Shown in pieces: positions 1 to 8,862 of a stretch of DNA of 64,000 bases. The translations under genes and the position numbers were made by a program. Under the pieces are notes generated by a model. That model worked only from the letters and a program-made list of their open reading frames with translations. It ran no database searches and had not been told where the DNA came from. The stretch's first letter is position 1, and each line of letters opens with the position of its first letter. The stretch is taken from the NCBI GenBank assembly GCA_029556545.1, contig JAKQEQ010000037.1, forward strand, positions 1-64,000, given 5' to 3'. The DNA comes from Candidatus Hydrogenedentota bacterium. Its GTDB lineage: Bacteria > Hydrogenedentota > Hydrogenedentia > Hydrogenedentales > JAGMZX01.

Positions 1-176
1 GTGGGAAGGATAGGTTGAGTCAGCCCTTCTTCCTCCTTCGCAAAGCGCGTCGGAGGGCATCCTTCGCTTCTCTGCGGTATTCGGCGAGATGGTCGGGAAC
101 CCAGCGGCCCCCCTTCGCTCGGGGACGAGCTACGGAGGGCATGCTTCGCTTCTCCGCTGCGCGGAGAAGCGAACGA

Positions 177-234
177 TGGCGGAGAGGCAGGGATTCGAAC
201 CCTGGTTACCGCAAGCGGTAAAACGGCTTTCGAG
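177..234 (-). other. Left att site: displaced 3' half of tRNA-Ser
   Basis: On the minus strand this carries the anticodon loop (CGA), variable arm, T arm, 3' acceptor strand and encoded CCA of a tRNA-Ser; the 5' half is missing. The first 33 nt (177-209) match the intact gene at 41022 exactly. The variable arm then differs (central CCGCAAGCGG against GGTAAACC), but both versions can form a hairpin, and identity resumes to the anticodon. It ends abruptly at about 234. No function as a tRNA is possible; it is best read as the displaced host 3' end. Bases 1-176 and 235-364 show no gene I can support. Confidence 0.88.
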
Positions 235-364
235 ATCATGAAACCTGTCCTAGTACAGTTCTCATAGTCCATGCGTGCCATCGAGATGTGCAATTGGCCG
301 TTCCGCCATCACCGCAATAACGGTCCACCCACGGACCACGACACGTGGATGCGTTTGGGGGGTG

Positions 365-1351
365 TCAGCCCCACTGGTCCACCCCGTCGAAGAGGTGGCC
401 GACGGGGATGTCTGCGGGGCCGAGGTGCTCCGCGATGAGCGCCGCCACGGTGTCGGGGTCGCCCTCGTCCGCGAGCTGCGCCTCGATGCACGTAACGGCG
501 GCGTTCGTCGCCGCGTCGGGAGCGTCCGGCGCGCAGGCCAAAAACCGCGCGCCGTCGCCCTCCATGGTCAGGACGTAGGTCATGTCGTGCGGCGACGCAT
601 CGTCTGCGGTACACATGTCCACGTCGGACGCGCTGGACAGGATGATCGTGGGCGTGCCGGTGGCTGCGCCGAAGCGCTCCGACCGCGCCACCCACAGCGG
701 CACCGCCCCCGTACTGGCCCCGCCAGCGTCCACGGTGTACACACACGGCACCGCGCGTAATATCTCCCGCGCCAACGAGAGGCCGGGACCGGCCCAGTCG
801 GGGATGCCAGCGTTAGACCAATACACGACGACGTTCGTGCCCACGCCGCGCCGCCCCCAGAAGAAGTGCCGGTAGTACGCCACCACGGCGAGCACCTCAT
901 TGGCCACGGCGCGCGCGTCTTCCAGTCTGGCCACCCCGATGACTCTTCCCGCGTCAACACACAGGTTGACCACCTCGAACGGCTGGTCAGTGAGCCTGAA
1001 CGGCAACTCCGGCACGCCCGCCTCCAGACGCTCGATGGGCACCTTCCATGCAGCCAGGGTGCAGGCGATACTGATTGGATTCGTAGGTATTTCCGATGAT
1101 GAGAATGTGTCCACTGCAAACCTCCTTTCGGGCCTGGGGTTGGAGGCATCCAGGCCATAGGATGATTTGAGTGCGAAGGCGGCTTTGTAGTGGTCCGGAC
1201 CGAAAACTCCCCTCGTCTTGGTTTCATCAAACAACGGAATCCGAGGAAGAAGGAACGCTTTTGTTGGTCGCCACTTCTGTGGAAAACCAAACGGAAGCCC
1301 CGGAGCACCCATGATGACTGCATGGATAGTGTTGCGTGCACTGACGTTCAT
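365..1351 (-). CDS. Hypothetical island protein
   Basis: A 328-residue protein that I do not recognise. The C-terminal two thirds have normal composition with hydrophobic stretches and a small acidic end; no signal peptide, membrane segment or catalytic motif stands out. The start is uncertain: the first ATG (1351) has no convincing ribosome binding site, and an in-frame Met at residue 14 is an alternative. It is the first gene inside the left att site and is transcribed away from the primase-helicase at 1411, so the two may share a divergent promoter region. A role in that system is only a guess from position. Confidence 0.6.
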   Translation of the reverse strand: MNVSARNTIHAVIMGAPGLPFGFPQKWRPTKAFLLPRIPLFDETKTRGVFGPDHYKAAFALKSSYGLDASNPRPERRFAVDTFSSSEIPTNPISIACTLAAWKVPIERLEAGVPELPFRLTDQPFEVVNLCVDAGRVIGVARLEDARAVANEVLAVVAYYRHFFWGRRGVGTNVVVYWSNAGIPDWAGPGLSLAREILRAVPCVYTVDAGGASTGAVPLWVARSERFGAATGTPTIILSSASDVDMCTADDASPHDMTYVLTMEGDGARFLACAPDAPDAATNAAVTCIEAQLADEGDPDTVAALIAEHLGPADIPVGHLFDGVDQWG

Positions 1352-1410
1352 GCGGGTGAAGGTGCTATCATCGCGGGGAGAGATTGCTGTGGCTGTAAAG
1401 GCTGAAAGTA

Positions 1411-3876
1411 ATGACGACTGGAGACGAAAACAATCAGGCCCAGAGCTTTGAGGAGGCCGCTGAGGAGAACCGCCGGTTGCGTGAGGAAAACCAGCGGCTC
1501 AAGGCGCTGCTCAACGCCTTTTCACTCCGCCCGGCATCCGCACTCTCCGAGCCGAAGGCGGAAACACGGCCCAAGCCCACTGACTCTTCGGCAAGAGGCG
1601 AAAACCGGGAGAAGATACGCCTGTTCCGGTCCTACTTTCGTGGGCGTCAGGATGTCTATGCGCTGCGCTGGGAGTCCAAGAAAGGGACTTCCGGTTATTC
1701 ACCGGCCTGCGGAAACGAGTGGCATCCGCTGCTCTGCAAGAAGCCATGCTCGCGGTGCGAGAGCAAAAAGTACCTGCCCATCAGGGACGACGTGATTCAC
1801 GACCACGTCTTGGGCAAAGCAACCGTCGGCATCTATCCCCTACTGCCCGATGAAACCTGTTTCTTCCTCGTAGTCGATTTCGACAAGAAGGGCTGGGAGA
1901 GGGACGCGACAGCCTATTTGTCGGCATGCAAAGACATGGGGGTCCCGGCTGCATTGGAGCGATCGCGTTCGGGAAATGGTGGTCACGTGTGGATCTTCTT
2001 CTCGGATGCCGTTCCGGCGGTCGCGGCGCGCAAACTGGGCAGCGCGATTCTTACGCGGTGCATGGAGCGGCGTCACGCCGTGGGACTCGATACGTACGAT
2101 CGATTTTTCCCCAACCAAGACACGATGCCAAAGGGCGGACTCGGGAATCTGATTGCGCTTCCATTTCAACGCCTTCCTCGCGAAAAGGGAAACAGTGTTT
2201 TCGTGGATGAGGGCTTTCAACCCTATCCGAATCAGTGGGAGTTCCTTGCTTCGCTCCAGAAGGTGCAACCGGAGCAGGCCGAAAGTATCATCGCCGAAGC
2301 GGCTCGCCGGGGTGAAATCATCGGGGTTCGCAGCTGCAGTATCGACGAATCCGCCGAGGACGACCCCTGGACACTGCCACCCTCCCGGAAGCGCCCCGAC
2401 AAACCCATCACGGAGCCGCTTCCCAAGGCGATCAGCATCGTAAAGGCAAACCTGCTCTATGTGGCGAAGGAGGGCTTGCCTTCTCAGATGCTCAACCGGC
2501 TGATGCGGCTCGCGGCATTCCAGAACCCCGAGTTCTATCGCGCCCAGGTGATGCGTCAGTCGGTCTTTGGCAAGCCCCGTGTTATCGCGTGCGGCGAAGA
2601 GTTCCCGAAGCATATCGCGTTGCCGAGAGGTCTGGAAAACGAACTGGAGAGCATCCTGACCGCCCACGGGGTCGAGGCAAGGTGGAGGGACGAGAAACAT
2701 TCAGGGGACCCCATCGGCGTGACCTTCAAGGGAGAACTCACCCCTGCGCAGGAGTCCGCCGGACGCGACCTTCTGAAGCACGACACTGGAATCTGTGTTG
2801 CTCCGACAGGTTTCGGAAAGACCGTACTCGCCGCTTGGCTTATCGCGCAACGGAGCTGCAACACCCTCATTCTCGTGCACCGCACCTCCCTGCTGGAGCA
2901 GTGGCGCGAACGCCTCGCGGCTCATCTGGACATCTCCCTGGCCGACATCGGCGCAATCGGAGGGGGCAAGAAAGCGCCCAAAGGAATGATTGACATAGGA
3001 TTGCTGCAGAGTCTCCAAAGAAAAGGGGAGGTGAGCGATGTTGTGGGAGGTTACGGCCATGTGATCGCGGATGAATGTCACCACATCTCGGCATTCACGT
3101 TCGAGCAGATACTCAGACAAGTCCCCGCGAAGTACGTGCTGGGGCTGACGGCAACGCCCATAAGGAAGGACGGTCGTCATCCGATCATTGTCATGCAGTG
3201 CGGACCGGTGCGTGTGAGACTGCGGGCCAAAGACAGCGCACAGCAGCATCCGTTCGACCATGTTGTCTTGCTCAGGGACACGGACTTCACGATGCCGCTG
3301 TCCAGCGTCGAACCGACCATTCAGGACGTTTACAGCGCCCTGTGCGGGGACGCTCACCGGAACCGTATGATCATAGAAGATGTGGTGAAGAGCGTGGAGC
3401 AAGGACGGTCGCCCATTGTCCTGACTGAGCGCACGGAGCATCTTCAATTCCTTGCAGACGAAATAGCCAAGACCGTCCCGAACGTCCTGAAAATGAAAGG
3501 CGGCATGGGAAAGCGACAACGCGCGGCTCTCTTGGAGCGGTTAAAGAGCATTCCCGATAACGAACCCCGCGTCATCGTGGCCACGGGCCGCTACGCGGGC
3601 GAGGGCTTCGACGACGCCCGGCTGGACACCCTATTCCTCGCAATGCCGATTTCCTGGCGCGGCACGTTGCAGCAATACGTGGGCCGTCTACACCGGCTTC
3701 ACACCAATAAGCAAGTCGCCCTCGTGTACGACTACGTCGACCAGTACGTTCCAGTTCTGGTCCGCATGAACGCGAAGCGGCTCAAAGGCTATCGGTCAAT
3801 GGGCTATTCTGTGACCAATGCTTGGACGAGCGATCTTAGAACAAGGATTCCAGAAGATAGCCACGGAGTCTGGTGA
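1411..3876 (+). CDS. TOTE-type primase-helicase conflict protein
   Basis: An 821-residue fusion. Residues about 12-36 form a short Glu/Arg/Leu coiled coil. Residues about 65-300 are an archaeo-eukaryotic primase domain with the metal-binding pair D156-x-D158 and the conserved H192 (GGHVWIFF). Residues about 440-821 are a superfamily II helicase with Walker A APTGFGKT (K470), Walker B DECHH (554-558) and a TATP motif. The coiled coil-primase-helicase order matches the TOTE conflict-system family (Pfam AEP-TOTE, from memory). Such proteins are inferred to act in defence by primer or strand synthesis coupled to unwinding; the outcome is not experimentally fixed to my knowledge. Both active centres look intact. 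It is followed by a convergent AbiE-like toxin gene. Confidence 0.88.
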   Translation: MTTGDENNQAQSFEEAAEENRRLREENQRLKALLNAFSLRPASALSEPKAETRPKPTDSSARGENREKIRLFRSYFRGRQDVYALRWESKKGTSGYSPACGNEWHPLLCKKPCSRCESKKYLPIRDDVIHDHVLGKATVGIYPLLPDETCFFLVVDFDKKGWERDATAYLSACKDMGVPAALERSRSGNGGHVWIFFSDAVPAVAARKLGSAILTRCMERRHAVGLDTYDRFFPNQDTMPKGGLGNLIALPFQRLPREKGNSVFVDEGFQPYPNQWEFLASLQKVQPEQAESIIAEAARRGEIIGVRSCSIDESAEDDPWTLPPSRKRPDKPITEPLPKAISIVKANLLYVAKEGLPSQMLNRLMRLAAFQNPEFYRAQVMRQSVFGKPRVIACGEEFPKHIALPRGLENELESILTAHGVEARWRDEKHSGDPIGVTFKGELTPAQESAGRDLLKHDTGICVAPTGFGKTVLAAWLIAQRSCNTLILVHRTSLLEQWRERLAAHLDISLADIGAIGGGKKAPKGMIDIGLLQSLQRKGEVSDVVGGYGHVIADECHHISAFTFEQILRQVPAKYVLGLTATPIRKDGRHPIIVMQCGPVRVRLRAKDSAQQHPFDHVVLLRDTDFTMPLSSVEPTIQDVYSALCGDAHRNRMIIEDVVKSVEQGRSPIVLTERTEHLQFLADEIAKTVPNVLKMKGGMGKRQRAALLERLKSIPDNEPRVIVATGRYAGEGFDDARLDTLFLAMPISWRGTLQQYVGRLHRLHTNKQVALVYDYVDQYVPVLVRMNAKRLKGYRSMGYSVTNAWTSDLRTRIPEDSHGVW

Positions 3877-3903
3877 TGGTGTTTTCGATTACTCGTTCTC
3901 CCG

Positions 3904-4911
3904 TCAATATCCCAGTGCATTCAACCGGCGCTCGAATCCCTCTACCGTTTCCAGAATATCGTCGAAGCTGGGCGGTGGAGGTCCATAGAACATTGCCTCG
4001 CGCATGGCTTCGTAGTCGCGTGCCCAGTGAGGACGCTGGGTCTCAGACGGCATAAGGCGGAACGCGCCCCGCCGCATGGTCTCTTGCGAGGCCTTTGCCT
4101 TTCGGAAGAATACGGCGCGATGCTTGGCCACGGCCTCGAACAGCGGCGTATCGGACAATGCTTCGTCACCAATGCCCTGCTCTATGAGCCGCGCGAGATC
4201 ATAGTAGTGCCGGGCCAAGCGTGCCTTCGGCGGGCGGTCAACCTGACGGGACAACTCCTCATGGAGCAGCATGGCCTTCTCCCAGAAAGTCCGCTTGGGA
4301 TGCACACAGAGCACGTCGAAGAACTCGGCCTTCAGCATGGGTGTGAGGAAGGCTTTGATGGGGCGGCGTTCCGTGGGCGCGGTGTCCGAGCGCGCGCCGG
4401 GTTCAATCTTCACCACGGGACGGAGATATCCGCCTTCGGGGAATACAAGCGGGTAATGGAACAGGATGGCTTCGTTGGCGAGATCATCCCTGTCATGAAT
4501 CAATTTCCATTGCATGCCTTTGGGGAGACGACTTGTCAGACGATCTCTGAAGTTGGGCGTGAGAGTGTCAACGATGAAGTCTTGAGTTTTCTCGCCCAGC
4601 GTTTCGAGGTAGTGTTTCCATGCCTTGACACTGTTCCTCTCAGGTCCATCCGCCATGCCCAGCCGGGACCGGCTGATGACGATATCAATGTCTTCGGAGA
4701 ATCGTTGAATCAGCCCCCACCCTTTCGACAGGGACGTTCCACCTTTGAACGTCAGATGCGCGCCGATGCCAGGCAGCGAGAAGAGTTCCTTGAGTATCCA
4801 GCAAACCCAGAAATCCTTCTCGATGCTGGCGGCGGGCAACCCCAAATCAGCGGCGGCCTGCTCGCAGTAGGTGCGTTGCTCATCGGGAGGCAGGCGCAGG
4901 TAGCTGTCCAC
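3904..4911 (-). CDS. AbiEii/AbiGii-family nucleotidyltransferase toxin
   Basis: A 335-residue protein with the DNA polymerase beta-like nucleotidyltransferase signature of AbiEii toxins: FKGGTSLSK at residues 55-63 followed by FSEDIDI with the Asp pair D74/D76. Toxins of this family transfer nucleotides to targets such as tRNA acceptor ends and block growth or phage infection. It starts with GTG three bases after the stop of the upstream antitoxin gene, so the two are almost certainly translationally coupled. Length fits the family. It converges on the primase-helicase gene ending at 3876. Confidence 0.88.
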   Translation of the reverse strand: MDSYLRLPPDEQRTYCEQAAADLGLPAASIEKDFWVCWILKELFSLPGIGAHLTFKGGTSLSKGWGLIQRFSEDIDIVISRSRLGMADGPERNSVKAWKHYLETLGEKTQDFIVDTLTPNFRDRLTSRLPKGMQWKLIHDRDDLANEAILFHYPLVFPEGGYLRPVVKIEPGARSDTAPTERRPIKAFLTPMLKAEFFDVLCVHPKRTFWEKAMLLHEELSRQVDRPPKARLARHYYDLARLIEQGIGDEALSDTPLFEAVAKHRAVFFRKAKASQETMRRGAFRLMPSETQRPHWARDYEAMREAMFYGPPPPSFDDILETVEGFERRLNALGY

Positions 4912-4914
4912 CGG

Positions 4915-5541
4915 TTATGACCCCTCCTGCTCAGCGACGGCGCGCATGGTCTGGCCGATCCAGGCGGGGGCATAGCGGATGTCGTTGAGAAGCATCCTTT
5001 TTTCCTTCGCCGTGAGGCGCTGTTTCAGCGCCGAGACGATGGCCTCGTCGACATGCTGTCTGCCAAGCCAGCGCAGCGCCTGGATGACCGTGCCGCTGAC
5101 GCGGCCCGCCGTCGCCATGTTGCGCGGCGTGGTGCGCTTGAACAGGATTTCGCGATTGCCAATCCTGGTGTGACGCGAGGGGCCATCGGTGAGGAAAACC
5201 ACCTTCATGGGAACTTGGTCAGTCAGGCCCAAAAGGTTGGCCGCGTAAGCGCCCGACGGTTGCAGCCGGACAGCATCCCTTCCTTTCACCGCTTCGGCAA
5301 TCGCCTCCACGGGCGGCGCAAGCATGCCGAGTTGCGGATGGCGTTTGGGGCGGTCGTAGATGCCACGCGCCAGGCGGCGGATGTGTCCGCGCTGCAGTTG
5401 CCGTGCGAGCGCCATGTCCACGGCGCGGCGGCTGCCGAGGTCGAGAAACGCGTCCGGCGTGAAGACCCAGCCCTCGGGTTGAGCCTCAAGTCGCCGCATC
5501 ACGGCGGTGTCAACAGAATCTGAGTCTTTTTTCCCTGCCAT
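4915..5541 (-). CDS. AbiEi-like (DUF6088) antitoxin and autoregulator
   Basis: A 208-residue protein beginning MAGKKDSD; an N-terminal winged-helix-like segment (residues about 10-60) recalls the AbiEi/DUF6088 antitoxins that partner AbiEii toxins. The reading frame stays open upstream to 5706, but that extension runs through an 11-bp palindrome that looks like its operator, so the ATG at 5541 is preferred. The gene is followed after three bases by the toxin gene. By analogy with AbiEi it should bind the inverted repeat and repress its own operon. Type IV-style antitoxin behaviour is inferred from the family. Confidence 0.82.
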   Translation of the reverse strand: MAGKKDSDSVDTAVMRRLEAQPEGWVFTPDAFLDLGSRRAVDMALARQLQRGHIRRLARGIYDRPKRHPQLGMLAPPVEAIAEAVKGRDAVRLQPSGAYAANLLGLTDQVPMKVVFLTDGPSRHTRIGNREILFKRTTPRNMATAGRVSGTVIQALRWLGRQHVDEAIVSALKQRLTAKEKRMLLNDIRYAPAWIGQTMRAVAEQEGS

Positions 5542-5543
5542 CT

Positions 5544-5573
5544 TGAGGGAAATTCTATACAAAATTTCCCTCA
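5544..5573. promoter_or_regulatory. Palindromic operator of the AbiE-type operon
   Basis: Perfect 11-bp inverted repeat TGAGGGAAATT (5544-5554) and AATTTCCCTCA (5563-5573) around an AT-rich 8-bp spacer. It lies immediately upstream of the antitoxin ATG at 5541 and 41 bases before the divergent gene at 5614. AbiEi antitoxins are known to bind inverted repeats in their promoters, so this is the probable autoregulatory site and may also affect the divergent gene. Confidence 0.72.
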
Positions 5574-5613
5574 GGATCAACCCCTCTTTACCGCAATGCG
5601 CAGGGAATGACAA

Positions 5614-6195
5614 ATGCATGGCCAAAGGCGACAGACGGACGGCGCTGCTTGTCCCTACTGCGGTGCAATTCCGTCGCGCTTCCTGCGTAACGGAACACGC
5701 AGGCATATCTTCCGCACCATCGAGCAGGGCATCGTATCTCAGACCACCGGCAGCCTGACACGCTGGAAGTGCCCGGCGTGCAGGAGGTCATTCACCGAGT
5801 ATCCGGAATATGCAGTCCGGGGCAAGCGCTTCTCTCGGGGGACCATCCAAGCGCTTTGCGAGCGGTACCTTCGCGACGGCAGGACGACCTATCGGGATAC
5901 GGTCTGCGAAGACGGCGTTCCCATCGCCTATCCGGAAAGCGGGCAAAGCGCCTCCGGGTTCGATGACGACGATGCGCAGACACCGGCGCTCTCGCATACC
6001 ACGGTCTACCGCTGGATAACTACGCTTGGCGATCAGCCATCCTCCGATATTTCCGGCGATGATCCGAGATCGGACCATCCAAGTGGCACTCTGGAAGGCA
6101 TGGGGACCGTCAGCAATAGGTGCCGAAGCGCAGAGCGCGAAGCCATTCTTCGTCGATGCTGCAGGGCGCTTCTATCCGGGCGCGCAATGAGGTAA
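5614..6195 (+). CDS. Zinc-ribbon transposase-like protein, probably frameshifted
   Basis: The first ~140 residues carry a zinc ribbon: CPYCG near residue 13 and a second CPAC pair near residue 52, then a helical region, as in DUF6431-type transposase-like proteins. After about residue 140 the reading frame turns into Arg/Ser-rich sequence. The +1 frame (first base near 6077) reads as normal protein (WKAWGPSAIGAEAQ..., FFVDAAGRFYPGAQ) and stops at 6188-6190, five bases before this frame ends. A +1 shift between about 6020 and 6076, either mutation or assembly error, is therefore likely. It sits just upstream of the serine recombinase module and could belong to it. Confidence 0.6.
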   Translation: MHGQRRQTDGAACPYCGAIPSRFLRNGTRRHIFRTIEQGIVSQTTGSLTRWKCPACRRSFTEYPEYAVRGKRFSRGTIQALCERYLRDGRTTYRDTVCEDGVPIAYPESGQSASGFDDDDAQTPALSHTTVYRWITTLGDQPSSDISGDDPRSDHPSGTLEGMGTVSNRCRSAEREAILRRCCRALLSGRAMR

Positions 6196-6416
6196 CAAGC
6201 GTGCCCGCCGCCATCCCCGACTTCGCAACAGGAATGCCGGGATTCCCGTGTAGAATTCCCGAAGTGCGGCGCAACGCCCCATAAGGCGCTCCAAGCTAAG
6301 GCCTTACGCGGCAAACCGCATCAAGCATGGCGCCGTAGTCAACTTTGGGTTGCCCCGGATGGGGGCCGCTCGCAACCGCGCCGGGAGCCTACCGGAAATG
6401 GGAACAGACATGAACG

Positions 6417-7973
6417 ATGGACAGACATAAGGCACCACAGACACCCTCGCCGAAAACGCGCGCGGTCATCTACGCGCGCATGTCCACGGAGCACCAGCAG
6501 TACTCGACGGAGAACCAATCGGACGTAATCCGCGAGTACGCCGCCAAGCACGACATGGAGGTCGTGCGCAGCTACATGGACGAGGGCAAGAGCGGGCTTC
6601 GCATTGCCGGGCGCGACGCGCTCAAGGAACTGATTGACGTCGTTCAGGCGGGAAAGGCCGATTTCGAGGCCATCCTGGTCTACGACATCAGCCGCTGGGG
6701 GCGCTTTCAGGATACGGACGAAAGCGCCTACTACGAGTACATTTGCCGCCGGGCGGGGATTGCCGTCATCTACTGCGCCGAGCAGTTCCAGAACGACGGG
6801 AGCCCAAGCTCCACCATCGTGAAGAGCGTCAAGCGGGCGATGGCCGGGGAGTACAGCCGGGAGCTTTCCTCGAAGGTCTTCCAGGGGCAGTGCAGGCTGA
6901 TACAGCTGGGGTTTCGCCAGGGCGGGATGCCCGGTTTTGGGCTGCGGCGCATGCTGGTGAACATGGGGGGCAAACCAAAGGGGGTACTCAACCATGGGGA
7001 GCAGAAGAGCATCCAGACCGACCGGGTCATCCTTGTGCCGGGGCCGAAGGAGGAAATCAGCGCGGTGCGCTGGGTTTTCGAGCAGTTTGTGAAACGGGAC
7101 CGCCCGGAGAGGGAAATCGCAGCGGCCCTGAACAAGCGCGGCATTCCGACGGATCTCGGGCGGCAATGGACCCATGCCACCGTCAAGCAAATCCTGACCA
7201 ACGAGAAGTATATCGGGAACAACGTCTACAACCGAATCAGTTTCAAACTCAAGAAGAAGCGCGTCAGGAATCCGGAGGAGATGTGGATTCGCGCCGACGA
7301 CGTTTTCGAGCCCATCGTTGAGCCCGCACTCTTCTGGAGGGCGCGAGAAATCATCTTGGAGCGGGCGCGCCGCTACTCCGACGAGGAACTGATCGGCGGG
7401 CTGCGGCAGCTATACGAAGCGCAGGGATGGCTGAGCGCGGTCATCATCGACGAGTGCGAGGCCCTGCCCTCCAGTTGCGTGTTCAGCCACCGCTTCGGCG
7501 GCCTGATACGCGCCTACCAGTTGGTCGGCTACATCCCGGACAGAGACTACAGCTACCTGGAAATCAATCGCTGTCTGCGCCAAATGCACCCGCGCATCGT
7601 GGACAGCACCATCGAGGCGATGACCCGCCTGGGAGGGCGGGTGGAACGGGACCCGGATACCGACCTTCTCTCGGTCAACGGTGAATTCACCGCTTCGCTG
7701 GTCTTGTCCCGTTGCCAGAGAACGCCGGGCGGGGCGTCGCGCTGGAACATCCACTTCGACGCCGCCCTCAGGCCGGATATCACGGTGGCGGTGAGAATGG
7801 ACACGGACAACACCGCCCCCCTGGACTACTACCTCTTGCCGTCTCTGGACATGCATGCTTCGAAGATCCGCCTGGCCGAGTGCAACGGCCTCTCCATGGA
7901 CGTCTACCGCTTCGATACGCTGGACCATCTGTACGGAATGGCGCGGCGCGCCAGGATCAAGGTGGCGTCATGA
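6417..7973 (+). CDS. Large serine recombinase
   Basis: A 518-residue site-specific recombinase. The N-terminal resolvase domain (residues about 15-165) begins VIYARMSTEHQ, making S23 the likely nucleophile, and keeps the conserved DISRWGR and Arg-rich segments. A recombinase domain follows (about 190-330, including the region around the ILTNEKYIGN motif). The C-terminal part (about 330-518) has no Cys-rich zinc ribbon of the kind typical of phage-type large serine integrases and is unfamiliar to me. It overlaps the next gene by ATGA, so synthesis is coupled to a ParB-like partner. Upstream (6196-6416) are short inverted repeats such as TAAGGC/GCCTTA that could be part of a recombination site. 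Confidence 0.88.
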   Translation: MDRHKAPQTPSPKTRAVIYARMSTEHQQYSTENQSDVIREYAAKHDMEVVRSYMDEGKSGLRIAGRDALKELIDVVQAGKADFEAILVYDISRWGRFQDTDESAYYEYICRRAGIAVIYCAEQFQNDGSPSSTIVKSVKRAMAGEYSRELSSKVFQGQCRLIQLGFRQGGMPGFGLRRMLVNMGGKPKGVLNHGEQKSIQTDRVILVPGPKEEISAVRWVFEQFVKRDRPEREIAAALNKRGIPTDLGRQWTHATVKQILTNEKYIGNNVYNRISFKLKKKRVRNPEEMWIRADDVFEPIVEPALFWRAREIILERARRYSDEELIGGLRQLYEAQGWLSAVIIDECEALPSSCVFSHRFGGLIRAYQLVGYIPDRDYSYLEINRCLRQMHPRIVDSTIEAMTRLGGRVERDPDTDLLSVNGEFTASLVLSRCQRTPGGASRWNIHFDAALRPDITVAVRMDTDNTAPLDYYLLPSLDMHASKIRLAECNGLSMDVYRFDTLDHLYGMARRARIKVAS

Positions 7974-8857
7974 GCGGCGGCCAGGTGGTGCAGATGATCC
8001 CGGTGGACAAGATTCACGTTCAGAACCCCCGCAATCGCAGCCGGAAGAAGTTCGACCAGATCATTGCCAGTATCGCCCACATCGGGCTGAAGCGCCCCAT
8101 CAAAGTGAGTCCCCGGAAGCCGGGCGGCGATGGCGACGCCGAATTCGACCTCATATGCGGCCAGGGGCGGCTGGAAGCCTTTATTGCACTCGGGCAGAAG
8201 GAGATTCCCGCGTTGGTGGAGGACATTCCGCGCGAGGAGCAATTGCTCGGCAGCCTGGTCGAGAATCTCGCGCGCCGAACGCCGCGCATGATGGAGATGG
8301 CCCGGCAGGTTGGCGCATTGCGTGACCGTGGTTACAGCAATGCGGAGATCGCCCGGAAGATCGACTCGGACGACACGACCGTCGGCGGCATGCTGCGCCT
8401 GCTGGACCAGGGAGAGGAACGGCTGTTGCAGGCCGTCGACGCGGGACGCATCCCGATGAGCGTCGCCATCATCATCGCCACCTCGGACGACAAGAAGGTA
8501 CAACGGGCGCTTTCCGAAGCCTACGAGAATCACGGGCTGCGCGGCAAGGGCATCCTGCGCGCCACCCGGCTCGTCGAACAGCGCAGGACCTATGGAAAAA
8601 AGATAGGCAGAAATGGGCGGAGCGTGCGAAGCGGCGGCAACCCGATCACGCCGGAATTTATCGTTCGCGCCTTCGAGCAGGAGAGCAAGCGCCAGCGTCT
8701 TGCCATCAAGAAGGCGGAACTGTGCCAGGCGCAGCTGCTATTCATTGTCAACGCCCTGAAGTCCATCTTGGCGGACGAGAACTTCGTGAACCTCCTGCGC
8801 GCCGAAGACATGGACACCATGCCCGCCTATCTGGCGGATGCCATCGGAAGGAGTTGA
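7970..8857 (+). CDS. ParB/RepB-like protein 1
   Basis: 295 residues, starting at the ATG that overlaps the recombinase stop. Residues about 8-100 form a ParB N-terminal-like (sulfiredoxin-fold) domain with the GQGRLEAFIALGQ segment corresponding to the conserved G-x-G-R motif. A helix-turn-helix region follows (about 110-150, NAEIARKIDSDDTTV), and the C-terminal part resembles RepB partition proteins. In plasmids such proteins bind centromere-like sites with CTP; coupled to a recombinase, a role in assembling or directing recombination is inferred. No ParA ATPase is nearby. Confidence 0.8.
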   Translation: MSGGQVVQMIPVDKIHVQNPRNRSRKKFDQIIASIAHIGLKRPIKVSPRKPGGDGDAEFDLICGQGRLEAFIALGQKEIPALVEDIPREEQLLGSLVENLARRTPRMMEMARQVGALRDRGYSNAEIARKIDSDDTTVGGMLRLLDQGEERLLQAVDAGRIPMSVAIIIATSDDKKVQRALSEAYENHGLRGKGILRATRLVEQRRTYGKKIGRNGRSVRSGGNPITPEFIVRAFEQESKRQRLAIKKAELCQAQLLFIVNALKSILADENFVNLLRAEDMDTMPAYLADAIGRS

Positions 8858-8862
8858 GGCAT

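Noticed and set aside
15-221. 68-codon frame at the left edge
   Set aside because: Arg/Ser-rich and runs into the tRNA fragment; no ribosome binding site.
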